Part shown: positions 8,453 through 16,799 of the stretch, in pieces
How positions within the stretch are numbered: position 1 is the stretch's first letter
Layout: each line of letters starts with the position of its first letter
Assembly: GCA_944393405.1 (NCBI GenBank)
Contig: CALYAC010000021.1
Span: forward strand, 1 to 16,848
Reading direction: 5' to 3'
DNA: 16,848 nucleotides
Source of the DNA: an uncultured Clostridia bacterium
GTDB lineage: Bacteria; Bacillota_A; Clostridia; TANB77; CAG-508
Made by a program: the position numbers and the translations under genes
Notes under the pieces: model-generated
The model's database searches: none
What the model saw: only the letters and a program-made list of their open reading frames with translations
What the model was told of the DNA's origin: nothing

Positions 8453-9544
8453 TTATTTATTATTTAAATATATATTTTGCAATTTCTTTGCAGTTTGCAT
8501 TGAGTCATACCCCTCCCTATATAATGCACTTATATCAGTATTTCTTTTACTATTTTTCAATATATCTAAAATTTTTTGTTTCCACTTTTCTTTACCTTCG
8601 TCTAAATTAAGAAAATTTATGTTGCCTGTCACATTACATTGTTTAGTAATACTATCTGATGCAAGAATATTTAAACCAGAAGCTTGTGCTTCTATTAAGG
8701 TTAACGGTAAGCCTTCAAATAGAGATGGAAATAAAAATATATCCATTGCTTGCATAATTCTATTTACATCATTTCTTAAACCCAAGAATATTACTTTATC
8801 TTCTATTCCTAAATTATTGACCTTATCCCTTATTTTTTCTTGTAATTCTCCTACACCTATTAAAACAAGTTTTGTATCAATATCTTTTTGTAGTTCATTA
8901 AATACATCAACTAGAAAAGTATGATTTTTTACAGGTTGAAAACGTCCGACATGTCCTATTAATATTTCATTTTCTTTTAATCCAAATTCTTTCCTTACTT
9001 CAGTTCTAATTTCTTTATTAAATTTGTATTTTCCAATATCTATGCCATTAGGTATTACATCAAATTCTTGTTTTTTTCCAAATAACCATTCTCCAGCTTT
9101 TTGACTACAAGCAAACTTTTTTGTTGCTAGTCTATTTAGTAATGGTCTACAAAGTTTGTGAATTACATTTCCTTTTGTAGTTTTTGTATTATGAGAATGG
9201 ACATATCTTTTTTTTATACCAGCAATTTTTGCAACTAACAAATCTGTAAATACAATTGAGTTTTCAGTATGTCTATGAATTGTTTTGTAAATTTCCTTAT
9301 TTTCTGTTAATATTTTTTTTAATTGTAACATATTCTTTAATGGATGTTTTGAAAATTGCTCTATTCTATATATTCTACCACCTAAAGATATAATTTCATC
9401 TTCATAGTCACATTTTTCCTTAGTATGTACTATAAAATCAAACTGAAGCTTTTCTCTATCTATATTCCTATAAACATTCATTATAAATGTTTCTGCTCCA
9501 CCAACATTCATTCTACCAATAATATGTAAAATTCTTTCAGTCAT
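8453..9544 (-). CDS. Family 4 glycosyltransferase, EpsF-like (copy 2 of a tandem pair)
   Basis: A GT-B enzyme of 363 residues. The N-terminal acceptor domain begins ILHIIGRMNVGGAE, with the glycine loop GGAE at 15-18. The donor domain has GHVGRFQPVKNH (197-208; Arg201 and Lys206 are the expected nucleotide-sugar phosphate contacts). The retaining-GT4 EX7E motif is Glu277 and Glu285, in FEGLPLTLIE. It is predicted to be cytoplasmic, adding a sugar to the lipid-linked intermediate. It closely resembles the gene immediately upstream along its whole length. It overlaps that gene by 8 bases and has AGGAG 7 bases before its ATG. Donor sugar unknown. Confidence 0.9.
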   Translation of the reverse strand: MTERILHIIGRMNVGGAETFIMNVYRNIDREKLQFDFIVHTKEKCDYEDEIISLGGRIYRIEQFSKHPLKNMLQLKKILTENKEIYKTIHRHTENSIVFTDLLVAKIAGIKKRYVHSHNTKTTKGNVIHKLCRPLLNRLATKKFACSQKAGEWLFGKKQEFDVIPNGIDIGKYKFNKEIRTEVRKEFGLKENEILIGHVGRFQPVKNHTFLVDVFNELQKDIDTKLVLIGVGELQEKIRDKVNNLGIEDKVIFLGLRNDVNRIMQAMDIFLFPSLFEGLPLTLIEAQASGLNILASDSITKQCNVTGNINFLNLDEGKEKWKQKILDILKNSKRNTDISALYREGYDSMQTAKKLQNIYLNNK

Positions 9545-10658
9545 TTTTTTCTCCTATATCTTTATAAATTTTGCTATATAAATCTTCTAATCTTAAAGTT
9601 TGTTCTTTTATATCATAGCCATGTTTTTTTACATCAATTACATTATCTTTTCTTCCTATATCTAGTAATTCTTTCATTTCATCTATCCAAATGCTATTTG
9701 GAGCCGACAAACTTTCAAAACAAAAATTACTGGTAATTTTAACCCTAGAATCTATTGTATTTGAAGCAATAATAGGAATACCATTAGTTTGGGCTTCTAT
9801 CAAACTTAGAGGTATACCTTCGTATAATGATGGACATATATATATATCCATTACATTATAATAATTTTCCACATGCTCTTTTTCAACTTTAAATATAATA
9901 TCTTGTAAAATATTATATTGTTTTGCCATCTCAATAATCTTTTCTTTTAATTCTCCTTCTCCTATAAGTAGTAATTTAGACTTAAAGACTTTTCGAAAAT
10001 CTTTAAATATTTCAATCATAAATACATGATTTTTGACTTTACTAAATCTTCCCACATTCCCTATTACAATAGTATCATCAGTCAAATTTAAAGTTTTTCT
10101 CATAATATTTCTATTTTCTTGCGAAAATTTGAATTTGTCTAAATTTATACCATTGTTAATAATCAATGTTTCTTTAGCTCTTTTTGTAAAAAGCCATTGA
10201 GCAGCTTCCTCTGAGCAAGCAATTAAATTGGTTGCATTTTTATTAATTTTATGTTGTAAATACTTTTTATATATTTTTGCTATCACATTATTCTTATTTC
10301 CAGTAGTATGTGAATGAGCAATCCTAGCTGGAACACCAGCTAGGTGTGCGGCTTCTAAAACAATTCCTGAAACTTGATTCATATGAGAATGAACAATTTT
10401 ATATTCTTTATGTTCTTTAAAAAATTCTATTAAATTATTTTTGTACTCTATTTGTCCTACTTCTGTTAAATATGGCATATAAAAGATTTTTCCGCCTAAT
10501 TGTCGAATTTCATCATCAAATACGCCTTTACCACAAACCAAAAAATCAAATTGTACTTCATTTCTATCTATGTCTCTATACAAATTCATCAATAAATTTT
10601 GTATTCCGCCTTGTTCTAAATATCGAACTACATGTAATACTCTAATAGGATATTTCAT
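9537..10658 (-). CDS. Family 4 glycosyltransferase, EpsF-like (copy 1 of a tandem pair)
   Basis: The 373-residue GT-B protein begins RVLHVVRYLEQGGIQ, followed by an NLYRDIDR..QFDF block shared with its downstream neighbour. The donor-binding half has GNVGRFSKVKNH (200-211; Arg204, Lys209) and the EX7E pair Glu280/Glu288 in YEGIPLSLIE. These show a retaining GT4 transferase. The glycine loop is GGIQ rather than GGAE, which may reflect a different acceptor. AAGGAG stands 9 bases before the ATG, and only 6 bases separate it from the epimerase gene. The resemblance to the next gene suggests an old duplication with later specialisation. Confidence 0.9.
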   Translation of the reverse strand: MKYPIRVLHVVRYLEQGGIQNLLMNLYRDIDRNEVQFDFLVCGKGVFDDEIRQLGGKIFYMPYLTEVGQIEYKNNLIEFFKEHKEYKIVHSHMNQVSGIVLEAAHLAGVPARIAHSHTTGNKNNVIAKIYKKYLQHKINKNATNLIACSEEAAQWLFTKRAKETLIINNGINLDKFKFSQENRNIMRKTLNLTDDTIVIGNVGRFSKVKNHVFMIEIFKDFRKVFKSKLLLIGEGELKEKIIEMAKQYNILQDIIFKVEKEHVENYYNVMDIYICPSLYEGIPLSLIEAQTNGIPIIASNTIDSRVKITSNFCFESLSAPNSIWIDEMKELLDIGRKDNVIDVKKHGYDIKEQTLRLEDLYSKIYKDIGEKND

Positions 10659-10664
10659 TATAAA

Positions 10665-11642
10665 TTACTCCTTATATAATTCTTTATTTTCTTTATACCA
10701 ATTTACAAAATTTCTTATTCCTTCTTTAAAACTTGTTTTAGGATTATAACCAATAAGATTTTTCGCCTTAGTAATATCAGCATAAGTTCTATCAACATCG
10801 CCAGGTTGCATTGGCTTTCTATCTATAATTGCCTCTTTTCCAACAGCTTCTTCAATCGTTTTAATCATTTGATTTAAAGTAATTGGTTCCGATTCACCTA
10901 AATTTAATATTTCATATACAGCCTTATGTTCCTCGACATATTTTAAAGATTTCATAATACCATCAATAATATCTTTTATATATGTATAATCTCTTGATGT
11001 GGTTCCATCTCCAAATACAGGAATTGGTTTTCCTTCCATAATAAACCTTGTAAATTTATTAATTGCTAAGTCTGGTCTTTGTCTTTCTCCATAAACAGTG
11101 AAAAATCTTAACATTATAACATTAAAGCCAAATAATTCGTGATATACATGTGCCATTACCTCATTAGCTTTTTTTGTTGCAGCATATGGACTAATTGCAA
11201 AATCTACAATATCAGTTTCTTTAAAAGGAACTGTTTTTGTGTTTCCATATACAGAGCTAGAAGAAGCAAATACAATGTTTTTTACATTATATTTTTTCAT
11301 CGCTTCAAATATATTTTGACTGCCTAAACAGTTAACCTCTTGATAAAGTATTGGATTCTCAATAGAAGGTCTAACACCAGCCATTGCTGCTAAATGCATA
11401 ATATTATCTATTTTATTTTCTGCAAATACCCTATTTACTTCTTTCTGATTTCTTATATCAACTCTTTCTAATTTATAATTAGGATTACTTAAATTATGTT
11501 TTATATTATTTTCTTTAATTTTTGGATTATAAAAATCATTAAAATTATCTATGACTACAACTCTATTACCTTCTTTTAACAATTCATCAGCTAGATGAGA
11601 GCCTATAAATCCTGCTCCACCTGTTATTAAATAGGTTTTCAT
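10665..11642 (-). CDS. UDP-glucuronate 4-epimerase (extended SDR family)
   Basis: The 325-residue protein has the NAD-binding GGAGFIG (8-14), the SSSSVYG segment (127-133) and the catalytic Tyr153-x3-Lys157 of extended short-chain dehydrogenases. AAMAGVRPSIENP (85-97) and FFTVYGERQRPD (170-181) match the uronic-acid 4-epimerase subgroup better than plain GalE, whose equivalents read differently. It should convert UDP-glucuronate to UDP-galacturonate. The UDP-glucose dehydrogenase two genes upstream would make its substrate, a strong context argument. ATGA overlap with the upstream acyltransferase shows coupling; GGAG lies 12 bases before the ATG. A UDP-glucose or UDP-GlcNAc 4-epimerase is the main alternative. 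Confidence 0.85.
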   Translation of the reverse strand: MKTYLITGGAGFIGSHLADELLKEGNRVVVIDNFNDFYNPKIKENNIKHNLSNPNYKLERVDIRNQKEVNRVFAENKIDNIMHLAAMAGVRPSIENPILYQEVNCLGSQNIFEAMKKYNVKNIVFASSSSVYGNTKTVPFKETDIVDFAISPYAATKKANEVMAHVYHELFGFNVIMLRFFTVYGERQRPDLAINKFTRFIMEGKPIPVFGDGTTSRDYTYIKDIIDGIMKSLKYVEEHKAVYEILNLGESEPITLNQMIKTIEEAVGKEAIIDRKPMQPGDVDRTYADITKAKNLIGYNPKTSFKEGIRNFVNWYKENKELYKE

Positions 11643-12715
11643 TTTGTTTCAATTCTCCTTTCTCTCTTTTTTCCCAAAATTTCTGGACAAAAGTAGGTTA
11701 TAATTTTATCTGCAATTAGACTTAACATTATTGAAATAATTGCTACTATTAATGCAAAAAACAATTCTACAATCCAATATTGATTTTGATTTAATAAATT
11801 AGCTATTGGTGTAATCTTTGTTTGAAACAAAACAACAATTATCTTATGAAAAATTAATATTGACATTGTTCTTTGACCAGCATATTGTAAAAATTTAAAT
11901 CTTGGAATTAATTTTATCAAATAAATGTACCCAATAACACTTAATGTAGCTGAAATTATAAACAAACTATAATTACTGTAATAATTATGAATATACATTA
12001 TTTCACCATTAAAGTTTTGCAAAATTAATCCACAAATAATAAAAATTAAAGATAACCAAATTTGTTTTCTATTAACATTTTTTTTCTTTATCTCTTTAAC
12101 ATCCAATTTTGATAATAATTTTCCAATTGAGAAAAAGAATACCATTACAAAAGCTATATCCAATCCCCATGGTAGTCTTATAGGAAGGAAATAATAATCT
12201 AACGCTCCTACTAATAATGATATTAATATAGCTAACAAATATTTATATTTATTTTTTGATTTTTCAATAAAGTAATATATATTTTCCAATGTAAATAAAC
12301 AAGGTAAAAACCATAGAGCAGAATTCTGTCTTAAATAATTGTCATGAGCGTTTCCATAAAATATACCAATAATGGATTTTCCTATTCCCATATTTATGTC
12401 ATTTCTTCCTAATTCATTTGCTGCATCACTTCCAAATAAAAATAAAGGTATTAAAAAAAGTGTTGCAAATACAAAATATGGTACCATAGTACTTTTAAAT
12501 TTATTAATAAAGAATTCTTTGTAGTTTTTATATTTAACAGTATTAAAAACGTATCCTGATATAACAAAAAATAACACTACATGAAAAGAATTTAGATATT
12601 TTTTTAACCATACCAGTTTTTCAGAATATGCTATTGTATGTGCTAATACAATTAAAAACATAGCTACTATCTTTGCAGCATCTATCCAATAAATTCTTTT
12701 TTTCTTTTCCTCCAT
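11639..12715 (-). CDS. Acyltransferase family 3 membrane protein, probable sugar O-acetyltransferase
   Basis: An integral membrane protein with about ten hydrophobic segments. It begins RIYWIDAAKIVAMFLIVLAH, where the early Asp and the His after helix 1 are hallmarks of the Acyl_transf_3 family (OafA, fucose 4-O-acetylase-like). The FHVVLFFVISGYVF block follows at about residues 44-57. Such proteins acetylate sugars during capsule or O-antigen assembly, using acyl groups delivered across the membrane. A TTG at 12745 would extend the protein by 10 residues into the dehydrogenase gene. I prefer ATG 12715 because AAGGAG lies 6 bases before it and the TTG has none. Which sugar is modified is unknown. 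Confidence 0.87.
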   Translation of the reverse strand: MEEKKKRIYWIDAAKIVAMFLIVLAHTIAYSEKLVWLKKYLNSFHVVLFFVISGYVFNTVKYKNYKEFFINKFKSTMVPYFVFATLFLIPLFLFGSDAANELGRNDINMGIGKSIIGIFYGNAHDNYLRQNSALWFLPCLFTLENIYYFIEKSKNKYKYLLAILISLLVGALDYYFLPIRLPWGLDIAFVMVFFFSIGKLLSKLDVKEIKKKNVNRKQIWLSLIFIICGLILQNFNGEIMYIHNYYSNYSLFIISATLSVIGYIYLIKLIPRFKFLQYAGQRTMSILIFHKIIVVLFQTKITPIANLLNQNQYWIVELFFALIVAIISIMLSLIADKIITYFCPEILGKKRERRIETK

Positions 12716-12734
12716 ATTTTTCTCCTTGTTTAAA

Positions 12735-14030
12735 CTATCTTCCAATTGAATAATATTCTATTCCTGCATTTTTCATTTCATCTAAATCGTATATATTTCT
12801 TCCATCATATACAAGAGGTGTTCTCATTAACTTCTTATATGTTTCTGGCTTAACAGCTTTAATTTCATCCCATTCTGTAAATATAAAACAAACATTAGCG
12901 TTCTTTAATGCCTCATCTGGACTTGCTACATAATGTATTTGTGTAGGATATTTCTTCTTAAAGTTTTCTTCTGCAACAGGATCATATGCATAAATATCTG
13001 CTCCTTGTTCTAATAATAATTCAACATTATCTAGAGATGGAGCTTCTCTTAAATCATCTGTTCCAGCTTTAAATGCTAGTCCTAATACTGCTACTTTTAA
13101 GTGATCAAATGTAATTAATCTATCACTAGCTTTTCTAAATAATTTTGTTTTTTGAGCTTTATTTACATCTACTGCTGCTTGTACAGTTCTTAAAGTATAT
13201 CCATTTTTCTTAGCTAAATAACTTAAAGCTTTCGTATCTTTTGGGAAACAACTTCCTCCATAGCCAATTCCAGCATGTAAAAAGCTTGAACCTATTCTTG
13301 TGTCATAACTCATACCTTCTGCTACATCCTCAATATTTGCTCCTACTAATTCACAAAGGTTTGCTATATCATTCATATATGAAATTTTAAGTGCTAAAAA
13401 GTCATTTGATGCATATTTAATCATTTCTGCACTTCTTCTACTAACTGATACTATTGGTAATTTGAATGGTTCATATATTTTTTTTAAGAAGTCTTCTGCT
13501 TTCTTGCTACTTGTACCTATAACTATTCTTTTTGCTTCTAATGTGTCTCTAACAGCATGTCCTTGAGCCAAGAACTCTGGATTGCTTGCAACTTCAACTT
13601 TTACATCATTTACTAATGAGTCTTTTATAAATTGTTCTACTTTATCATTTGTTCCTACTGGAACTGTAGATTTAACAACTACTAAACAATCTTTTTCTAT
13701 CGATTCTGCAATTTGTCTTGAAACTGTTGCAACATATGATAAATTTGCTGAACCATCTGGTTGTTCTGGTGTTCCAACTCCTATAAATATAGCATCTGCG
13801 TCTTTATAAGCCTCTTTATAATTTGTAGTAAAATGCAATCTTCCTTCTGCTACATTTTTTGTCATAAGTTCTTCCAATCCTTCTTCATAGATTGGTGATT
13901 TTCCAGATTGCATTACTTTTACTTTATTTTCATCTACATCTACGCATGTAACATCATGCCCTTTCTCAGCAAAACAAACTCCTGCTACTAGTCCTACATA
14001 TCCTGTTCCCGCTACTGCTATTTTAATCAT
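12735..14030 (-). CDS. ugd: UDP-glucose 6-dehydrogenase
   Basis: A 431-residue enzyme oxidising UDP-glucose to UDP-glucuronate with two NAD. It has the NAD-binding GTGYVG (8-13), STVPVGT (121-127), NPEFLAQGHAVRD (150-162), the active-site Lys206 in EMIKYASN, and the catalytic nucleophile Cys261 in GYGGSCFPKD (256-265). The C-terminal UDP-binding domain contains VLGLAFKAGTDDLREAPS near 315-332. Length and motifs fit TuaD/Ugd/HasB; no residue expected for activity is missing. AAAGGGG lies 10 bases before the ATG. In this operon it supplies glucuronate directly and galacturonate through the epimerase, making the polymer acidic. Alternatives such as UDP-ManNAc or GDP-mannose dehydrogenase fit the motifs less well. 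Confidence 0.94.
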   Translation of the reverse strand: MIKIAVAGTGYVGLVAGVCFAEKGHDVTCVDVDENKVKVMQSGKSPIYEEGLEELMTKNVAEGRLHFTTNYKEAYKDADAIFIGVGTPEQPDGSANLSYVATVSRQIAESIEKDCLVVVKSTVPVGTNDKVEQFIKDSLVNDVKVEVASNPEFLAQGHAVRDTLEAKRIVIGTSSKKAEDFLKKIYEPFKLPIVSVSRRSAEMIKYASNDFLALKISYMNDIANLCELVGANIEDVAEGMSYDTRIGSSFLHAGIGYGGSCFPKDTKALSYLAKKNGYTLRTVQAAVDVNKAQKTKLFRKASDRLITFDHLKVAVLGLAFKAGTDDLREAPSLDNVELLLEQGADIYAYDPVAEENFKKKYPTQIHYVASPDEALKNANVCFIFTEWDEIKAVKPETYKKLMRTPLVYDGRNIYDLDEMKNAGIEYYSIGR

Positions 14031-14049
14031 AAATCAATTACCCCTTTTC

Positions 14050-15156
14050 TTATATATCCATAATTTCCAACATTTTTTTGTTTATTATATTAACATCAAA
14101 ACGTTCTTTGCAATACTCATAACTTTTTTGTGCCATCTTCTCAAGCTCATCTCTATGTTCAATCATATAAATCATTTTATCAGCTAACGCTTTTGAATCT
14201 TTAATTGGAACAAAAAATCCATTTTCACCATCTTTTACTGTTTCTCTACACCCAATTGTATCTGTTGTAATAATTGGTCTTCCCATTGCTAAGGCTTCTA
14301 GTAATGTTCTAGGTACACCTTCTCTATAATAAGAAGGTAATACAAATACTGAACATTTAGCCAAATATGCTGGAACATCATTTGTTTCTCCACAATAATT
14401 CACAATTCCTGTATCTAAAAACTCTTCTCGCACGTCATCTAAGTTTAGAGCTATTTGAGTTTTATCTTCAGCTCCAACGTATAAAAACTCTGCATCTTTA
14501 TATTTTTCTTTTACAATCTTAGCTGCCTCAAAATATTCCTTTACGCCTTTTGGTTTCAAGATACGAGATACCATTAAGAATACATTCTCTCTTGGTAGTT
14601 CATTTCTTTTAAACCTATCCATATTAACTCCAGAACCATCTACTAATTCACATTTTTCTTTCTTCAAATATTTTCTTTTTAAAAATTCTTCTATGTCATC
14701 TTTATTTTGAAATATAACTTTTTTATTATATTTAAATGCAATTTTATAGCCAATGCCACATATAATTCTTAATATTTTAGTTTTAAAAGTATCAACTGCA
14801 TATACATATCCAAGTCCTGTTATCATAGAATACATGTCTTTTATTTTTGCTCTTTTAGCAGCTATAGATCCAAATATAACTGGTTTTATTGTATATGCAA
14901 ATATTCTATCTGGTTTTTCTTCTTTAATAATTTTTGTTAACTTTTTTAAATAAGCTAGATTGTCAAAAATTGTAGTTGAGTTTTTATTCAATGGTATAAC
15001 TACACATCTAGCTCCACAGTTTTTTAATTCTTCTTCAAATCCAGCTTCTGGACAAACAGCTACTATTTCATTGCCTTTTTTTGCAATATTTTTCATTAAG
15101 TCCCCTCTGAAGTTAATAAATGTACTTGTCTTTGGGGCTATCATCAATACCTTCAT
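14050..15156 (-). CDS. Family 4 glycosyltransferase, probably adds the second sugar
   Basis: The 368-residue GT-B protein starts KVLMIAPKTSTFINFRGDL. It has GSGVNMDRF (174-182), VSRILKPKG (196-204; Arg198, Lys203) and the EX7E pair Glu279/Glu287 in REGVPRTLLEALAMGRP. This resembles PglA/CapM-type enzymes that act on the product of PglC-type primers. It lies directly after the primer gene with a 24-base gap, which supports that order of action. The GGAG site stands 13 bases before the ATG, longer than usual. No alternative in-frame start between them was found, so translation may be modest or coupled. Donor sugar is not predictable. Confidence 0.9.
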   Translation of the reverse strand: MKVLMIAPKTSTFINFRGDLMKNIAKKGNEIVAVCPEAGFEEELKNCGARCVVIPLNKNSTTIFDNLAYLKKLTKIIKEEKPDRIFAYTIKPVIFGSIAAKRAKIKDMYSMITGLGYVYAVDTFKTKILRIICGIGYKIAFKYNKKVIFQNKDDIEEFLKRKYLKKEKCELVDGSGVNMDRFKRNELPRENVFLMVSRILKPKGVKEYFEAAKIVKEKYKDAEFLYVGAEDKTQIALNLDDVREEFLDTGIVNYCGETNDVPAYLAKCSVFVLPSYYREGVPRTLLEALAMGRPIITTDTIGCRETVKDGENGFFVPIKDSKALADKMIYMIEHRDELEKMAQKSYEYCKERFDVNIINKKMLEIMDI

Positions 15157-15180
15157 TTTGTAAATACAACTCCTTTTATT

Positions 15181-15813
15181 TTATCCAACCTTTGTAGCAG
15201 CTTCCTGCTCTTTTAATTCTCTTAGTTCTTCTTTTATACCTTGTTCAGATATTTCTGCATCTGTTTCTTTAAACACTTGGTACATTGTTTCAAATACTAA
15301 TTTAATATCTAACCATAAACTAATATGGTCTACATAGTATATGTCATATTCTATCTTCTTAAATATATTTATTCCATTTCTACCTTTTACTTGTGCTAAA
15401 CCTGATATACCTGGTAACACGTCAGACCTTCTTTTTTGTTCATCTGTAAACCACTCATAATATTCTGGTATCCAAGGTCTAGGACCAATGAAACTCATTT
15501 GTCCTCTTAATATGTTAAATAATTGTGGTAATTCATCAATACTAGTTTTTCTAATAAACTTACCGACTTTTGTTACCATTTGTTCGTGTGTCATGTTACT
15601 TTTCAATTCTTCACGGTTTACTTTCATAGATCTAAATTTATATGTATTAAAAACTTTGCAATTTTTACCTACTCTTTTAGATTTGTAGATAACTGGTCCT
15701 CCATCCTCTACTTTAATACAAATAGCCACAATAATCATTGGTATTGCGGCTAAAATTAATAAAATCAATGCTAAAACGAAATCAAATACTCTCTTGAAAA
15801 AATGTTTATACAA
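15181..15813 (-). CDS. PglC-like priming phosphoglycosyl transferase (undecaprenyl-phosphate sugar transferase)
   Basis: A 210-residue small monotopic enzyme. One hydrophobic re-entrant helix (about 11-32) is followed by the catalytic core: VYNTYKFRSM-like segment near 54-63, the Asp93-Glu94 dyad in TSIDELPQLFNIL, and FIGPRP (108-113). The Asp-Glu pair falls at the same positions as in characterised PglC. It transfers a sugar-1-phosphate from a UDP-sugar to undecaprenyl phosphate, starting repeat-unit synthesis. It is the short form, without the four extra N-terminal helices of WbaP. The acidic tail (about 180-206) may be a coiled coil. It is the first gene after the operon promoter. Start: TTG at 15813, with GGGGAG 6 bases upstream; no in-frame ATG gives a full domain. 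Confidence 0.93.
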   Translation of the reverse strand: MYKHFFKRVFDFVLALILLILAAIPMIIVAICIKVEDGGPVIYKSKRVGKNCKVFNTYKFRSMKVNREELKSNMTHEQMVTKVGKFIRKTSIDELPQLFNILRGQMSFIGPRPWIPEYYEWFTDEQKRRSDVLPGISGLAQVKGRNGINIFKKIEYDIYYVDHISLWLDIKLVFETMYQVFKETDAEISEQGIKEELRELKEQEAATKVG

Positions 15814-15893
15814 TTTACTCTCCCCTTTACAATTCTTTATAGAATTTTCAATAAAATATTTTGTATTTGAATTGTTATTAATTTTTACAATTC
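15814..15893 (-). promoter_or_regulatory. Operon leader with competing inverted repeats near the ribosome binding site
   Basis: About 80 transcribed bases precede the priming transferase. GAATTGT occurs at 15887-15893 and again at 15829-15835, four bases before the GGGGAG site (15820-15825). Between them ACAATTC (15869-15875) can pair with either copy. A third pairing, AATTCT with AGAATT around an ATAA loop (about 15831-15846), also involves the second copy. The arrangement could switch access to the ribosome binding site, but stems are short and AT-rich, so chance is a real possibility. Confidence 0.25.
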
Positions 15894-15899
15894 TTACAT

Positions 15900-15928
15900 A
15901 TTATACCATTATCGTTTTATTCTTTCAA
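15900..15928 (-). promoter_or_regulatory. Main exopolysaccharide operon promoter (extended -10)
   Basis: On the minus strand TTGAAA (15923-15928), a 17-base spacer, then TATAAT (15900-15905), preceded by TGG, which is an extended -10. Predicted start is near 15893. It lies in the 222-base gap before the priming transferase and appears to drive every gene down to 2304, since later gaps are at most 41 bases and lack comparable promoters. Confidence 0.75.
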
Positions 15929-15958
15929 CATTTTTTTACATTTTTCGGATATTTTTAA

Positions 15959-15983
15959 TTTATAATATTTTATACATTATAAA
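15959..15983. repeat. AT-only inverted repeat after the acetyltransferase gene
   Basis: TTTATAAT and ATTATAAA, 8-bp arms with a 9-base loop, lie about 50-75 bases downstream of the acetyltransferase stop and about 30 bases upstream of the operon's -35 box. It could slow transcription or bind a regulator. With no GC pairs and no T-tract it is not a convincing intrinsic terminator. Confidence 0.25.
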
Positions 15984-16035
15984 ATGAATAATTGAACCGA
16001 TAAGATATTTATTTTTTATTGGTAAATACTTTCAA

Positions 16036-16587
16036 TTATTTTACATATCCTATTGAATTCTTTAATTCTTCTTTCATTTTCTGTTTCATTTCATTAGTTA
16101 TTTTTTTATTTCTAAGAGTATATTCACTACTATAAATAGGTACTTTCTTCATTTTTTCAGAATTCTTTTTTATATAATCATCATATGTACAAATTTCTCT
16201 TGCTGGATTTCCAGCATATACTTTATTTGATTCTAGATTTTTACACACCAAAGAATTTGCACCTATTATTACATTATCACCAATTTGAACATTTGGTAGA
16301 ATTGTTGTATTAGCACCAATAAAAACATTATTACCTATATTAACTCTTCCAATCTTAGTATAATTTAAAGCAAATTTGGTACTTGCATCATGTGCTAAAA
16401 TTTGTACCCTAGGAGCAAGTGTTACATTATCCCCTATCTCAATTAACCAACAATGAGGTGAATCTATTAGACAATCTCTTTGCATATTAAAATTTTTTCC
16501 AACTTTTAGTCCCATTTTTTCTAAACTGTCTATGTCCATCCCCATGATTATTTTATTTCTTATTTTTTTCAGTAACTTTTTTATCAT
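16036..16587 (-). CDS. Hexapeptide-repeat (left-handed beta-helix) acetyltransferase
   Basis: The 183-residue protein has an amphipathic basic start, then isoleucine-patch hexapeptide repeats from about residue 29 to 125 (IGDNVTLAP, IGRVNIGNNVFIGANTTILPNVQIGDNVIIGAN). The likely catalytic residue is His66 in ILAHDAS, as in the LacA/Maa/CapG group. A VYAGNPAREI segment (123-132) is the usual end of the helix, and the last 50 residues are charged. It probably transfers acetyl from acetyl-CoA to a sugar in the cytoplasm as a trimer. AGGAGG lies 5 bases before the ATG. It lies upstream of the main operon with its own promoter, separated by 222 bases, so it may be regulated separately. Substrate unknown; location suggests the same polysaccharide. 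Confidence 0.88.
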   Translation of the reverse strand: MIKKLLKKIRNKIIMGMDIDSLEKMGLKVGKNFNMQRDCLIDSPHCWLIEIGDNVTLAPRVQILAHDASTKFALNYTKIGRVNIGNNVFIGANTTILPNVQIGDNVIIGANSLVCKNLESNKVYAGNPAREICTYDDYIKKNSEKMKKVPIYSSEYTLRNKKITNEMKQKMKEELKNSIGYVK

Positions 16588-16642
16588 ATTTTCCTCCTAT
16601 AAAAACTAATCAAACTAATTGTATTTAAAAATTACATATATA

Positions 16643-16671
16643 ATAATACTATATATATTTTTTTTATACAA
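16643..16671 (-). promoter_or_regulatory. Candidate promoter of the hexapeptide acetyltransferase
   Basis: On the minus strand TTGTAT (16666-16671), a 17-base A/T spacer, then TATTAT (16643-16648). Start would be near 16636, giving a leader of about 49 bases. The very AT-rich sequence offers alternative -10 choices, so the exact position is uncertain. Confidence 0.4.
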
Positions 16672-16739
16672 GATATACAATATTTTTTTTATTATATCTT
16701 CGCTTTACATTTTCTTATATTACAATTTTGTCTTTTCTC

Positions 16740-16768
16740 TTTACTTTTTGTATTTTTTTGTGTAAAAT
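16740..16768 (+). promoter_or_regulatory. Candidate promoter of the divergent right-edge gene
   Basis: TTTACT (16740-16745), 17 bases, then TAAAAT (16763-16768) on the plus strand. Predicted start is near 16775, about 25 bases before ATG 16800. The -35 box is weak. The 212-base gap 16588-16799 thus probably holds two divergent promoters. Confidence 0.4.
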
Positions 16769-16799
16769 TAGTAAAGCATTTTGAAAGGATGGTTTTATT

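Noticed and set aside
12716..12745. TTG start extending the membrane acyltransferase by ten residues into the dehydrogenase gene
   Set aside because: ATG 12715 has AAGGAG at ideal distance; the TTG has no ribosome binding site and the extra residues are not membrane or family sequence.
15996..16023. Imperfect inverted repeat (ACCGATAA / TTATTGGT) just after the acetyltransferase stop, considered as a terminator
   Set aside because: The arms contain a mismatch in the relevant RNA, the loop is long and no T-tract follows.
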